Origin: JBGPRB01 sp964422155
Lineage (GTDB): Bacteria; Chloroflexota; Dehalococcoidia; Dehalococcoidales; RBG-16-60-22
DNA length: 57,899 nucleotides
Assembly (NCBI GenBank): GCA_964422155.1
Contig: CAYQZZ010000005.1
Location: forward strand, 1-57,899
Direction of reading: 5' to 3'
Below, one piece after another: positions 31,319 to 40,531 of this stretch. Every line of letters begins with the position of its first letter. Within the stretch, counting starts at the first letter, position 1. Below the pieces are notes generated by a model. That model ran no database searches and was not told the origin of the DNA. It worked only from the letters and a program-made list of their open reading frames with translations. The position numbers and the translations under genes were made by a program.

Positions 31319-32419
31319 TTACTTTTTCATTCCAGTAAAGCCGGCCCTGGGTAAAACAGCTTTTATAGCCGAAAGCACTTCTTTGATGTCCTTATCATCG
31401 ACCATGCCAAGGTGGCCGATGCGGAATATCTTACCATCGAGCGTTTGCTGACCGCCAGCCAGCACCACTTTGTATTCTTCCCTCAGAATCTGACGCAGCT
31501 TCTTGCCGTCAAGGCCTGCCGGGATACCCACGGATGTGACCGTATTAGAGGCGTGGCTCTCTTCGGCAAAAAGGGGTAAACCCAGCTTTTTAATACCTTC
31601 ACGGGTTATCTGGCCGATATGAGCGTGACGGTCGAAGATATTGTTAATACCCTCTTTCAGCATCATTTTAAGAGCCACCGTAAGAGCATACACAATAGAT
31701 ACAGCCGGTGTCCAGGGGTTCTCTTTCTTCTCATCCAGATTCTTTTTAGCTCTGGTAAAGTCCCAGTAGAAACGGGGCATCTTAGCTTCGGCATGGGCTT
31801 TCCAGGCCTCCGGACTGACGCTGACCATCGCCAGGCCGGGCGGGACCATCCACCCTTTCTGGGAGGCCGTAATAACGACGTCACAACGCCAGTCATCAAC
31901 CGGCAGGTTGATGGACCCGAGGCTGCTGATGGCATCGACGATAAGAAGCTTGCCGGCATCTTTAACAACTTCGCTGATAGCGCCGAGGTCATTGGTCACG
32001 CCGGTGGAGGTCTCGTTATGGGTCACCAGCATGGCTTTTACCCCGGGATTTTCTTTAATAGCTTTCCTCACAGCGTCAGGGTCAGCCGCTTTGCCCCACT
32101 CCGCCTTTAGCGAGACTAAATCGGCACCAAACTGTTTAGCAATACCGGCAAAGCGGTCGCCGAAAACACCGATGCTGACTGATAATACCTTATCTCCCGG
32201 CGATAGCATATTCACTACCGCCGCCTCCAGGCCGCCGGTACCGGAGCCGGTCAGTATCAGGACATCGTTTTTGGTCTGGAATACTTTTTTCAGGTCCTCA
32301 GTAACGTCGGTAAGCATCTGGTGGAACTCCGGCCCGCGATGGTTTATCATGGGCCAGGCCATCGCCTTGAGGACCTCCGGCGGGCAGGGGGTGGGGCCCG
32401 GGATACGCAATTGTGCCAT
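31319..32419 (-). CDS. Class V aminotransferase (phosphoserine or serine-glyoxylate type)
   Basis: A 366-residue PLP enzyme of the alanine-glyoxylate/serine-pyruvate aminotransferase group (start RIPGPTPCPPEVL, HRGPEFHQML, VDAISSLGSINLPVDDW). The PLP lysine is in ITASQKGWMVPPGL. Directly upstream of serA it probably acts as the phosphoserine transaminase that SerC performs elsewhere, as proposed for archaea and Dehalococcoidia lacking SerC. A serine-glyoxylate activity cannot be excluded. AGAGGAG precedes the ATG. tyrS lies 20 bases upstream. Confidence 0.88.
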   Translation of the reverse strand: MAQLRIPGPTPCPPEVLKAMAWPMINHRGPEFHQMLTDVTEDLKKVFQTKNDVLILTGSGTGGLEAAVVNMLSPGDKVLSVSIGVFGDRFAGIAKQFGADLVSLKAEWGKAADPDAVRKAIKENPGVKAMLVTHNETSTGVTNDLGAISEVVKDAGKLLIVDAISSLGSINLPVDDWRCDVVITASQKGWMVPPGLAMVSVSPEAWKAHAEAKMPRFYWDFTRAKKNLDEKKENPWTPAVSIVYALTVALKMMLKEGINNIFDRHAHIGQITREGIKKLGLPLFAEESHASNTVTSVGIPAGLDGKKLRQILREEYKVVLAGGQQTLDGKIFRIGHLGMVDDKDIKEVLSAIKAVLPRAGFTGMKK

Positions 32420-32439
32420 GTGTTCGTCTCCTCTAATAT

Positions 32440-33672
32440 TTAATCCGTATTAATCACTTTAACAAAGCGGTGTTTACCGACTTTGACAACGCTGCCACTG
32501 GAAACCTGGAATTGGTACCTGGTTACCTTCTTCCCACCTATTTCCACTGCTCCCTGATTAATGAGACGGCTGGCTTCACTGGCGCTGGAAGCCGTACCGG
32601 TTGCCGTAAGTAGCCGCCTGACATCAACCTCTCCGGTGGAAAAGCGAAGAGCATTAAATGAGAGGCGATGCTCCTGTATTTCTTCTGGCAGCTCTTTTTT
32701 CTGCACCACTTTTTCAAAATGCTCTTCAGCCTCTTTAGCTTCCTTATCGCCGTAAAGCTGGGTTACGATTTCACTGGCAAGGCGTTTTTTCAGGACCATC
32801 GGGTTAACGCTACCATTTTCAAGCTGCTTCCTGAATTCCGCAAGCTCTTCATCAGGGACATCGGTCGTTAGTTCAAAGTACTGCATGATAAGGTCGTCAC
32901 GGATGGACATCGTTTTACCATAGATATCCTCCGGCGGCTCGGCGATGCCGATATAGTTGCCCACGCTTTTACTCATCTTCTGTACCCCATCAGTACCAAC
33001 TAGTAACGGCACCATGAATATTTGCTGTGGACGTTGCCCCACCATGGACTGGAGCTCCCGTCCGACCAGCAGGTTGAATTTCTGGTCGGTCCCTCCAAAC
33101 TCGACATCAGACTGTATGGCCACGGAGTCGTAAGCCTGGAGCAGCGGGTAGAGCAATTCCGTGATGGCAATCGGCCGCCCCTCGTTAAATCTCTTATTAA
33201 AGTCATCCCGGGCCAGGAACTGGGCGACGGTAAATTTGCTGGTCAGGCGGACAACGTCAGCGAGGTTGAACTTGCCGAACCACTCGCTCTGCCACTTTAT
33301 CTCGGTCTTTTCCTTATCGACAACCATGAAGAACTGCTTCATGTAGGTATCGGCGTTGGCTTTGACCTGTTCCGCCGAGAGCATCTTGCGTGTCACCGAG
33401 ACCCCGCTCGGGTCGCCTATCTGGGCCGTCCAGTCCCCCACTATCAGGATGACCTGGTGACCCAACTCCTGAAATTGACGCAGCTTTCTAAAGACGACCG
33501 TATGACCGAGGGTAATGTCGGGGGCACTGGGGTCGAGACCAAACTTGAGGCGTAGTTTCTTCTCTGAACGCAGCAACTCCTTCAGTTCATCCTCGACGAT
33601 AATCTCAGCCACCGCCCGCTTGAGCAGGAAGTTCATATCCTTATTATTTACAGATTTACTCATGGTCGCCAT
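32440..33672 (-). CDS. tyrS: Tyrosyl-tRNA synthetase
   Basis: Class I synthetase of 410 residues that charges tRNA-Tyr. The HIGH-like motif is LGHTVVFRKLRQFQ, the KMSKS motif is VQKMSKSVGNY and the C terminus is an S4 RNA-binding domain (SEASRLINQGAVEIGGKKV). The sequence is of the TyrZ-like subgroup (GDWTAQIGDPSG). The ATG at 33672 starts 2 bases after the ribF stop; ATG 33663 is possible. Confidence 0.95.
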   Translation of the reverse strand: MATMSKSVNNKDMNFLLKRAVAEIIVEDELKELLRSEKKLRLKFGLDPSAPDITLGHTVVFRKLRQFQELGHQVILIVGDWTAQIGDPSGVSVTRKMLSAEQVKANADTYMKQFFMVVDKEKTEIKWQSEWFGKFNLADVVRLTSKFTVAQFLARDDFNKRFNEGRPIAITELLYPLLQAYDSVAIQSDVEFGGTDQKFNLLVGRELQSMVGQRPQQIFMVPLLVGTDGVQKMSKSVGNYIGIAEPPEDIYGKTMSIRDDLIMQYFELTTDVPDEELAEFRKQLENGSVNPMVLKKRLASEIVTQLYGDKEAKEAEEHFEKVVQKKELPEEIQEHRLSFNALRFSTGEVDVRRLLTATGTASSASEASRLINQGAVEIGGKKVTRYQFQVSSGSVVKVGKHRFVKVINTD

Positions 33673-33674
33673 AA

Positions 33675-34607
33675 CTAATTTACTCCCATAGACTCAAGTA
33701 TGATTTTTCCCTGCCTGACGTCCTCGGCTATCTGTTTCTTCAGTTCTTCAACGCTGGCAAACTTCTTCTCATCACGGATTCGAGCCACAAAATCGACGGA
33801 AAGCTCGTGCCGATACAGGTCACCGCTATAATCAATAAGGTAAGACTCTATGGTGCGCTCGGTGTTACCGAAGGTCGGGTTTCGCCCGATATTGGTCATC
33901 GTCTGGTATACCTTGCCATCAATGCGAGCCAGGCCGGCATAAACGCCATCCGGAGGGATAGCCTGCCCGGAGCTTACGTCCAGATTGGCGGTAGGGAAGC
34001 CCAGGCCTTCTCCCCGGCCGGCCCCGGTAACCACTTTTCCGTGGAGGCTGAAGGAATGGCCGGTTAACTCTTTGAATTTCTTCATGTCGCCGTCAGACAG
34101 AGCCTTCCTGATGGCGGTGCTGCTGACTACCTCGCCGTTGACAGTCAGCGGAGGTACCACGGTGACGCTGAAATCCATTTCCCGCCCCAATCGGCGGAGG
34201 GTAACGATGTTACCCTGCCTTTCTTTTCCCAGGGCAAAGTCAGGACCAATGACCAGTCCGCGCATCTTAAGGTGTTTTTGCAGTAGATTAATGAACTGGC
34301 GGGCGTCAAGGCGGGCCAAATGCGCCGTGAAGGATAACGGCACGACGATACCGACGCCTTCCTCGTGGAGAAGCGTTATTCTCGTTTTGATATCGGTAAT
34401 GAAGGGCAGCTTTTTCCCTGACGACAGCAAATCTTCGGGATGCTGACGGAAGGTCACCACGGCGGGAAGCAACTTTCTTTCTCTGGCCTGCTTAAGCAGC
34501 TCAGAAATCAGGTGCTTATGTCCGAGGTGCACGCCGTCAAAGACACCGATAGTCAGCACGGCATCTCGCCCGGGTGAAAACCTGGCTAATTCTTCCTCAA
34601 CCAACAC
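33675..34607 (-). CDS. ribF: Bifunctional riboflavin kinase/FMN adenylyltransferase
   Basis: Makes FMN and FAD from riboflavin. 310 residues: the N-terminal FAD synthetase has LTIGVFDGVHLGHKHLI and ISSTAIR-like VVSSTAIRKAL, and the C-terminal kinase has GRGEGLGFPTANL and YQTMTNIGRNPTFG. The start is GTG 34607 with AGGAGAAGAAGG upstream. It is first in the ribF-tyrS-aminotransferase-serA operon. Confidence 0.95.
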   Translation of the reverse strand: MLVEEELARFSPGRDAVLTIGVFDGVHLGHKHLISELLKQARERKLLPAVVTFRQHPEDLLSSGKKLPFITDIKTRITLLHEEGVGIVVPLSFTAHLARLDARQFINLLQKHLKMRGLVIGPDFALGKERQGNIVTLRRLGREMDFSVTVVPPLTVNGEVVSSTAIRKALSDGDMKKFKELTGHSFSLHGKVVTGAGRGEGLGFPTANLDVSSGQAIPPDGVYAGLARIDGKVYQTMTNIGRNPTFGNTERTIESYLIDYSGDLYRHELSVDFVARIRDEKKFASVEELKKQIAEDVRQGKIILESMGVN

Positions 34608-34973
34608 GCCTTCTTCTCCTGAAACCGGAAATAATTCCCAAAAGAGGTTTTGAAAATAGAATTCCTCAGGGAAACAGTCCGATTAATTACTATAATGTTA
34701 TCATAAGCCCAGATAGGCGTCAAACGTATTTAGAGTAAGTGAAAAGTAAAAAGTAAAAAGTCAAAGCTCAAAACTGGAGCGAAAAACCCAAAACTCTAAT
34801 AGGTCGTTTAACAATTCTAAAAATCTGATATTTCCCGCTCGCCCTGGTTCCACTGAGTCACCACGAAGTGAGCCTGTCGAAGGGCAGTTAATCATATCTC
34901 TATGGTTCGACAAGCTCACCATGAGGGGTTGCTAAACGACTTCACTCTATCGGTTTTGACCTGACAGCAAATG
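34608..34973. other. Repeat-filled intergenic region upstream of ribF
   Basis: 366 bases without a gene. Contents from left to right: A/T-rich sequence that should hold the ribF promoter on the minus strand, a short A-rich tandem repeat (AAAAAGT units, 34738-34765), and a 138-base unit (34803-34940) bounded by 12-base inverted repeats and containing a family C element. No RNA gene was recognised. Confidence 0.5.
34803..34940. repeat. MITE-like unit with 12-bp terminal inverted repeats
   Basis: Left end GTCGTTTAACAA (34803-34814) and right end TTGCTAAACGAC (34929-34940) match as inverted repeats at 11 of 12 positions. Inside is the GGTTCGACAAGCTCACC element (34835-34929) also seen at 10831 and 14183. 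Confidence 0.55.
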
Positions 34974-36287
34974 CTACCCGAACCGGTAAAGCACCAGTCC
35001 GGCGGGCACCTTGGGATAGAAGTAAGTTGATTTCCGTGGCATGCGGTCGCCCGCGTCGGCGATAGCCTTGATGACCCCGGGCTTGACCGGGTTGACGATG
35101 AGAGCCAGCTGGTATTCGCCTTCCAGTACCTTTTTGATAGCCTCCGGCACATCATTGGTATAGTCGAGAAATGCGCCGGCGATATCATGGGTCAGTCCGA
35201 GAAGCTCTTCCAGTATGACATGGTCGACGATACTTACATCGAGCTTCTGGTAAAGCTCCGAATGGAAGTAGGGGAACATCGGACGAACGACGCTGAAATC
35301 GCGTAATGTAAGTAAAAGGAGTTGTCCTTTTTTAAGGCCGTACAGGACAAGCTTTACCTCGTCCTTATCTTCAGAGAGCAGTCCGCTAATTTGCGACCTT
35401 ATATTAGCTTTGTTTAAAGTAAGTTCTTCGACAGTAAAGAATTCTTGCAGTCCGTCCAGCAAACCGTCAAGGGCGGAACGCGTCATACCCCGTACCAACC
35501 GGTGCGCCGGCAGGATAACGAGACCGGGGTCGGCAATATCTGTCAGTGTCATCATCACGAAATCGAAGGGCTGGCTTCCAGCCGGGGATTGTTCATAGGT
35601 GCGTCTCTCCCGCTGATAAGCCAGGGCGCTTTCATAGCGGTGATGCCCGTCGGCAATATAGAGCGGCCGGTCCGCCAGACAGTCGCGTATCCTGTCGATG
35701 GGTTCAGCATTCGTGATAGACCATAAACGATGGCTTTCGCCGTTCACAGTATTGGCGCTGAGGGCAGGCTTGCCCCGGGTCTGCGTATCCAGTATCGATG
35801 ATATTTTCCCCTCCCCGTCCTCGTAGAGGGCCATGATGGGGCTGGTATTGGCCTGGAGCGCCCATAACAGGTTTAAACGTTCACCCCTGGGTCTGGAAAG
35901 GGTGCCCTCATGCGGGCGGACAATCATTTTACTCCAATCTTCCAGTTTGACCAGGCAATTGATGCTGCGGCGGCGGTATGTTTTTTCCTGGTGGGTGAAA
36001 TAATGGTCGTCGATATAGAAGGAGGGCTTTTCATCAACCTTGAGGATGCCCTGCTCCAGCCATTTTCTCAGAGTGGCCGAGGCGCGGGTATATTTATTAT
36101 CCATGTCCTTGTCCTGGGGCAGATCCCGGCCGAACTCAATGCGGACAAAATTATAATCGCTGCGTTGATAGAGTTCCTGCTGCATCTGTGGGGTGATAAT
36201 GTCGTAGGGTGGACAGATGACCTTCGCCAGGTCTTTCACCAGCGATGGATTGTAGTGCACGCCATGAAACGGGCGAATATCCGCCAA
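34974..36287 (-). CDS. DUF1015 family protein
   Basis: A 437-residue conserved soluble protein. The N terminus IRPFHGVHYN, the CPPYDIITPQMQ segment, the central DGHHRYESALAYQRER and YFHSELYQKL are typical of DUF1015 (COG4198). Its biochemical function is not established, but the invariant His-rich DGHHRYE suggests a catalytic or metal role. The start is TTG 36287 with AAGGAG six bases upstream. It lies upstream of, and on the same strand as, the ribF-serA operon, separated by 366 bases of repeats. A link to serine metabolism is possible from location only. Confidence 0.8.
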   Translation of the reverse strand: MADIRPFHGVHYNPSLVKDLAKVICPPYDIITPQMQQELYQRSDYNFVRIEFGRDLPQDKDMDNKYTRASATLRKWLEQGILKVDEKPSFYIDDHYFTHQEKTYRRRSINCLVKLEDWSKMIVRPHEGTLSRPRGERLNLLWALQANTSPIMALYEDGEGKISSILDTQTRGKPALSANTVNGESHRLWSITNAEPIDRIRDCLADRPLYIADGHHRYESALAYQRERRTYEQSPAGSQPFDFVMMTLTDIADPGLVILPAHRLVRGMTRSALDGLLDGLQEFFTVEELTLNKANIRSQISGLLSEDKDEVKLVLYGLKKGQLLLLTLRDFSVVRPMFPYFHSELYQKLDVSIVDHVILEELLGLTHDIAGAFLDYTNDVPEAIKKVLEGEYQLALIVNPVKPGVIKAIADAGDRMPRKSTYFYPKVPAGLVLYRFG

Positions 36288-36597
36288 GCCTGGCTCCTTT
36301 TGTAGCTAATTCAGTAACAGACTATTTCTCACAGTTTAGCTTACCCAATGGAAATGGCGCAAGTATTGATTGTACGGGAACGGATACGCTTACTTGTCAT
36401 TCCAGCGAAGGCTGGAATCCATAAAAATACCACAGTCTGGATTCTGGCCTTCGCCAGAATGACTTAGCCTATTCTTTCACTCTTCATCCCGACTTTTCAG
36501 CCAATGATAATCTACTCTTTGAGTATGTATTTTTTAATGAAAAAAGTCATCGTTTCAGGTATACTATTTGATATCAAATTAATTGCTGGAGGGCATA
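36288..36597. other. Divergent intergenic region
   Basis: 310 bases between the DUF1015 gene and the metallo-hydrolase. It contains one dispersed repeat (36396-36463) and an A/T-rich stretch with TATACT at 36560-36565, a candidate -10 box for the rightward genes, with no good -35 at the usual distance. Confidence 0.4.
36396..36463. repeat. Dispersed inverted repeat
   Basis: GTCATTCCAGCGAAGGCTGG and CTGGATTCTGGCCTTCGCCA..GAATGAC. It is nearly identical to the copy at 21361-21440 in its outer arms. Confidence 0.8.
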
Positions 36598-37212
36598 TTG
36601 ATAGTCAGAAAACTCGTGGTAGGGCCGTATGCCAGCAACTGCTATATTGTAGGCTCAGAAGCAACAAAAGAAGGTATGATAATCGACCCCGGCGCTGACG
36701 CCAAAGAGATTCTGCGGACAGTCGAGAAGCTGGGACTGAAGATAAAACTCATCGTTTTGACCCACCGCCATCCCGACCACGTCGGTGCAGCGTCACAGGT
36801 CAAGAAAGCCACCGGCGCCGAGGTGGCCGCGCATGAAGAATGCGCCAGATACCTGCCACAGTCGTCGAGCTATATCTACGAACCCCCTTACGAAGGCGCA
36901 CCGAAACCAGGGCGTATTCTCAAGGATGGCGACAGTATCGATGTCGGCGACCTTCATTTCACTGTCCTTCATACGCCGGGGCATACCCCCTGCGGCATCA
37001 GCCTCGCGGGTGAGGGGCATGTCTTCACGGGGGATACCCTTTTCAACTACGGCATCGGCAGATACGATTTGATTGACGGCGACTATAATCAGCTTATCAG
37101 CGGTATCCGCAACAAGCTGTTCACCCTGCCCCCTGAGACTATCGTCCATCCCGGCCACGGTCCGGACTCGACCATCGGCACAGAAAAGCGGGCTAATCCT
37201 TTCCTGAGATAA
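36598..37212 (+). CDS. MBL-fold metallo-hydrolase (glyoxalase II-like), second copy
   Basis: 204 residues with LTHRHPDHVGAA (HxHxDH), LHTPGHTPCGIS, HVFTGDTLF and HPGHGPDST, all metal ligands in the glyoxalase II pattern. The N terminus VVGPYASNCYIVGSE is typical of this subgroup. The start is TTG 36598, chosen because GGAGGG lies 4-5 bases upstream; TTG 36583 is the limit of the open frame. The alpha/beta hydrolase gene follows 18 bases downstream, probably co-transcribed. Confidence 0.87.
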   Translation: MIVRKLVVGPYASNCYIVGSEATKEGMIIDPGADAKEILRTVEKLGLKIKLIVLTHRHPDHVGAASQVKKATGAEVAAHEECARYLPQSSSYIYEPPYEGAPKPGRILKDGDSIDVGDLHFTVLHTPGHTPCGISLAGEGHVFTGDTLFNYGIGRYDLIDGDYNQLISGIRNKLFTLPPETIVHPGHGPDSTIGTEKRANPFLR

Positions 37213-37230
37213 AGTAAAAGGAGGTCCTAT

Positions 37231-37926
37231 ATGGGAACATTTGTCCTTATTCACGGTGCCTGGCACGGACGTTGGTGCTGGCAAAAGGTAATACCATTAT
37301 TGGAGAAGGCAGGGCACAAAGTAGTAGCACCTGATCTGCCTGGTCATGGCGAGAACAGGGCGAAGGCCACTGAAGAAGTAACCCTGCAGGATTACCTGAG
37401 CTGTGTTTTTGGGGTTCTAGATAGGCAGCCTGAACCGGTAATTCTGGTCGGGCACAGCATGGGAGGTATGGTTATATCACAGGTAGCCGAATACAAGCCG
37501 AATAAAATCAAGAAGCTGGTCTACCTGTGTGCTTTTCTGCTTAAGGATGGTGAGTCTCTGGTTGAGTCTATGCTACAAGAGGGTGCACCGCCTCCCGAAC
37601 CCTTTAACATGACAGACGCGGCTTTGAAGGAATTCTTTTACGGAGATTGCTCCGATGCCGATTTCAAGTCGGTTAAAGCCCGGCTGGTGCCTCAACCGAA
37701 AGCCCCTGTCACCACACCAATCCACATCACCGATAAAAACTACGGGCGGGTACCACGAGTTTACATCACATGTCTCCTTGACCAAGCCATCAATCCAGCA
37801 TACCAGAAGCAGATGTATACTGCTATGCCATGCCAGCGCGTTATTTCAATGAATACGAGCCATTCTCCGTTTCTTACGGCGCCGAAAGAACTCGTCAAGA
37901 ACTTGGTATCAATAGCGACTTCTTAA
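37231..37926 (+). CDS. Alpha/beta hydrolase (plant esterase/hydroxynitrile lyase-like)
   Basis: A 231-residue single-domain alpha/beta hydrolase. The oxyanion region is LIHGAWHGRWCW, the nucleophile elbow GHSMGGM is near residue 73, the acid is probably the Asp in CLLDQAI and the His is in NTSHSPFL. This pattern matches the methylesterase and hydroxynitrile lyase group (SABP2, EstC). The substrate is unknown. AAAGGAGG gives a strong ribosome-binding site. A bidirectional terminator follows 28 bases after the stop. Confidence 0.88.
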   Translation: MGTFVLIHGAWHGRWCWQKVIPLLEKAGHKVVAPDLPGHGENRAKATEEVTLQDYLSCVFGVLDRQPEPVILVGHSMGGMVISQVAEYKPNKIKKLVYLCAFLLKDGESLVESMLQEGAPPPEPFNMTDAALKEFFYGDCSDADFKSVKARLVPQPKAPVTTPIHITDKNYGRVPRVYITCLLDQAINPAYQKQMYTAMPCQRVISMNTSHSPFLTAPKELVKNLVSIATS

Positions 37927-37946
37927 AAGAGTTCGGGCTGGTCAGA

Positions 37947-37993
37947 AAAAAAAGGGGCATGACCTTAATAAATCATGCCCCCTTAGATTTTTT
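37947..37993. terminator. Bidirectional Rho-independent terminator
   Basis: GGGGCATGA (37954-37962), a 10-base loop and TCATGCCCC (37973-37981) form a 9-bp stem. Eight A residues lie to the left and TTAGATTTTTT to the right, so it can end both the alpha/beta hydrolase transcript and the convergent hppA transcript. Confidence 0.85.
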
Positions 37994-38002
37994 ACGAACC
38001 TT

Positions 38003-40189
38003 TTAGACGGCGATGAACAGCGGGCACATCACCAGCGTGATGGTTGCTAATAGTTTTACCAAAACGTGTAGAGAAGGCCCGGCGGTGTCCTTAAGGGGGT
38101 CGCCGAGGGTATCGCCGACGACAGCCGCCTGATGGGCAAACGATTTCTTGCCCAGGACGTTGCCGTTCTCATCCTTGAGTTGACCGTCCTCAATCATCTT
38201 CTTGGCGTTATCCCAGGCGCCGCCGCCGTTGTTCATGAAGGACGCCATCAAGATGCCGCCGATGGTACCGACCATCAGCACCGCGGCAACAACCATAGCG
38301 GCGTCAATGTTCATGGCACTGAAGGAGGGGATTTTGCCGAGGTATTTGAAAACTACGCCGATGACGATTGGACTTAATACCACCAGCAGTCCGGGGGCAA
38401 TCATTTCCCTCAGACCGGCGCGGGTGGTGATATCTACTGCTTTGCCATAATCCGGCTGGTGGGGATGGGCGGGGTCTTTAGGATTAAGAATCTCGGGGTC
38501 AGCGCGGAACTGGCGGCGGACTTCCTCGATAATCTTAGAGGCCGTCTTGCCGACAGCTTTAATCGCCCAGGCGCTGAAGAGGTAGACAATCATCGCGGCG
38601 AGTAGAGCGCCGATAAATACCTCGATTTGAGCGATGTTGACGACATTGTATAAACCTTCTGTGCCGAACTTGATTAGTGAGACCCTGTCAAGGTAAGCCT
38701 GGAACAGGAGGAATGCGGCCAGACCGGCGGATACCATCGCATAACCCTTGGTCAGGGCTTTGGTGGTATTACCGACGGCATCCAGACGGTCGGTGATCTT
38801 ACGCACTTCCGGTCCGGCACCGGCCATTTCGTTAATGCCGTTGGCGTTATCGGTAATAGGACCGAAAGTATCCATGGATAGAACGTAGGGGCAGGTCATC
38901 AGCATCCCCATCGTGGCTACCGCGGTGCCGAAGGCTCCGGCTCCCTGGACGCCGCTCTGTGTGCCCATCCAGTAGGCAAGCAGCAGAGAGACGCCGATGA
39001 TAAGAGCGGTGGCGAAGGTGGTGGAAAAGCCTACGGACATGCCCATGATGATATTGGTCGCTGGTCCGGTCTTGGATGCCTCCGCAATCTCGCGCACCGG
39101 TTTATAACGCGACTCGGTGTAGTACTGTGTTACAAAGACGATAACGATGCTGGCGAAAATGCCAACCAGACCGGCACCGAAGAGCCACCAGTTGTGTAAC
39201 ATATAATTAACCGTTATCGCCAAACCGACAACGGATAGGGCGATAGCGACAAAATAGCCCCGGTTGAGGGCATTCATGGCGTTCTCGCTCTCTTTAGCTT
39301 TTACCGAAAGGAGCCCAATCATGGAAGCGAACATACCGAATCCGCGTACGCAGAGTGGGAAAAGTATCCAGGCCACGTTATTCGTAGCCATATAGGCAAA
39401 GACACCCAGAATCATGGCACCGATGTTTTCGGCGGCAGTGGACTCAAAAAGGTCGGCGCCGCGGCCGGCGCAGTCGCCGACGTTATCGCCGACGAGGTCG
39501 GCAATAACGGCGGGATTACGCGGGTCATCCTCAGGGATGCCGGCTTCAACCTTGCCCACGAGGTCCGCGCCGACATCAGCCGCCTTGGTATAGATACCGC
39601 CGCCAAGCTGGGCGAAAAGCGCTACGAAGCTGGCGCCAAAACCGAAGCCGACAATAAGATGGGGTGCGATTTGCGGGTTATTATTGCCCCCATAGGCGAA
39701 AAAGATGACAGTAACGCCGATAAGGCTGAGGGCAGTGATAAGGAAGCCGGAAACGGCGCCGCCGCGAAGAGCGACTTCAACCGCCTCCTTAAGGCTTCTC
39801 TGAGCGGCGGCGGCGCAACGGACATTTGATTTTACCGCGATGTACATGCCGATGAAGCCGGCCAGACCGGAGCAGAAAGCACCGACAAGGAAGGCTATTG
39901 AAGTACGCCATCCTACATCCAGACCGCTGTAGCCGTACTTCTCCATACCGGTATGACCCAGCACGCCCACCAGTACGCCGATGATGATGGCAATTGCCAC
40001 CGAGTACATGGCGATGGTGCTATACTGGCGCTTGAGAAACGCCCAGGCACCCCGAAAGATAATATCGCCGATTTCTTTCATTTTAGGTGTGCCGGTGGGG
40101 CGTTTCATCACGTTTCTAATTAGTAAAAGGGCAAAGATAATAGTAATTACCCCGGCTGCAGGTACAATCCAGAATATTCCTGGTAACAT
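38003..40189 (-). CDS. hppA: Membrane-bound proton-pumping pyrophosphatase
   Basis: Integral membrane enzyme of 728 residues and about 16 transmembrane helices that pumps ions using PPi hydrolysis. The PPi site motifs DLVGKVEAGIPEDDPRNPAV, GDNVGDCAGRGADLFES and DNANGINEMAG, and the C-terminal GDTLGDPLKDTAGPSLHVL, are intact. K477 in VGNTTKALTKG marks the K+-independent class, which pumps protons; the K+-dependent class has Ala at this place. The sequence before ATG 40189 is GAGAGGGG. Confidence 0.95.
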   Translation of the reverse strand: MLPGIFWIVPAAGVITIIFALLLIRNVMKRPTGTPKMKEIGDIIFRGAWAFLKRQYSTIAMYSVAIAIIIGVLVGVLGHTGMEKYGYSGLDVGWRTSIAFLVGAFCSGLAGFIGMYIAVKSNVRCAAAAQRSLKEAVEVALRGGAVSGFLITALSLIGVTVIFFAYGGNNNPQIAPHLIVGFGFGASFVALFAQLGGGIYTKAADVGADLVGKVEAGIPEDDPRNPAVIADLVGDNVGDCAGRGADLFESTAAENIGAMILGVFAYMATNNVAWILFPLCVRGFGMFASMIGLLSVKAKESENAMNALNRGYFVAIALSVVGLAITVNYMLHNWWLFGAGLVGIFASIVIVFVTQYYTESRYKPVREIAEASKTGPATNIIMGMSVGFSTTFATALIIGVSLLLAYWMGTQSGVQGAGAFGTAVATMGMLMTCPYVLSMDTFGPITDNANGINEMAGAGPEVRKITDRLDAVGNTTKALTKGYAMVSAGLAAFLLFQAYLDRVSLIKFGTEGLYNVVNIAQIEVFIGALLAAMIVYLFSAWAIKAVGKTASKIIEEVRRQFRADPEILNPKDPAHPHQPDYGKAVDITTRAGLREMIAPGLLVVLSPIVIGVVFKYLGKIPSFSAMNIDAAMVVAAVLMVGTIGGILMASFMNNGGGAWDNAKKMIEDGQLKDENGNVLGKKSFAHQAAVVGDTLGDPLKDTAGPSLHVLVKLLATITLVMCPLFIAV

Positions 40190-40300
40190 ATCCCCTCTCT
40201 TCTAGTTAAGCTCAAAAAGCTTAAGCTTTATTTTTTATACTTCCTGGCGAGTCTGTCGCTTTACACGAGAATCGACCCGCCCGGCTAATTTTGAATCGTT

Positions 40301-40336
40301 AAAAAATAGAGCAGGGTATAATTACGCCTGCTCTAT
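40301..40336 (-). terminator. Rho-independent terminator of the cupin operon
   Basis: On the minus strand ATAGAGCAGG (40336-40327), an 11-base loop, CCTGCTCTAT (40315-40306) and then TTTTT, a 10-bp stem with a T-run. It lies downstream of the cupin stop and upstream of hppA. Confidence 0.75.
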
Positions 40337-40455
40337 GTTATGTAACCATTTCCAGACCATGATAATTCATGATTATATATTATAACGAAGGCATTGTCTA
40401 CAATTATCTTTAAGCTTTAAACCTTATTAAAAGAGGGTATTTATTAACCCGCTCA

Positions 40456-40531
40456 GTCATTGCGAGGAGCATAGCGACGAAGCAATCTCTATGTTCGGTG
40501 TAAGGGATTGCTTCGCTTCGCTCGCAATGAC
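40456..40531. repeat. GTCATTGCGAG...CTCGCAATGAC repeat (family B)
   Basis: GTCATTGCGAGGAGCATAGC, GAAGCAATCTC and GGGATTGCTTC inner arms, and GCTTCGCTCGCAATGAC end. Outer arms are perfect inverted repeats. A second copy is at 50205-50299. Confidence 0.85.

Noticed and set aside
30466..31338. 290-codon open frame antisense to serA
   Set aside because: Shadow of serA with no family resemblance.
40190..40300. Riboswitch before hppA
   Set aside because: The only strong hairpin in the region is followed by a T-run on the minus strand and fits a terminator of the upstream operon; no known aptamer motif was seen.
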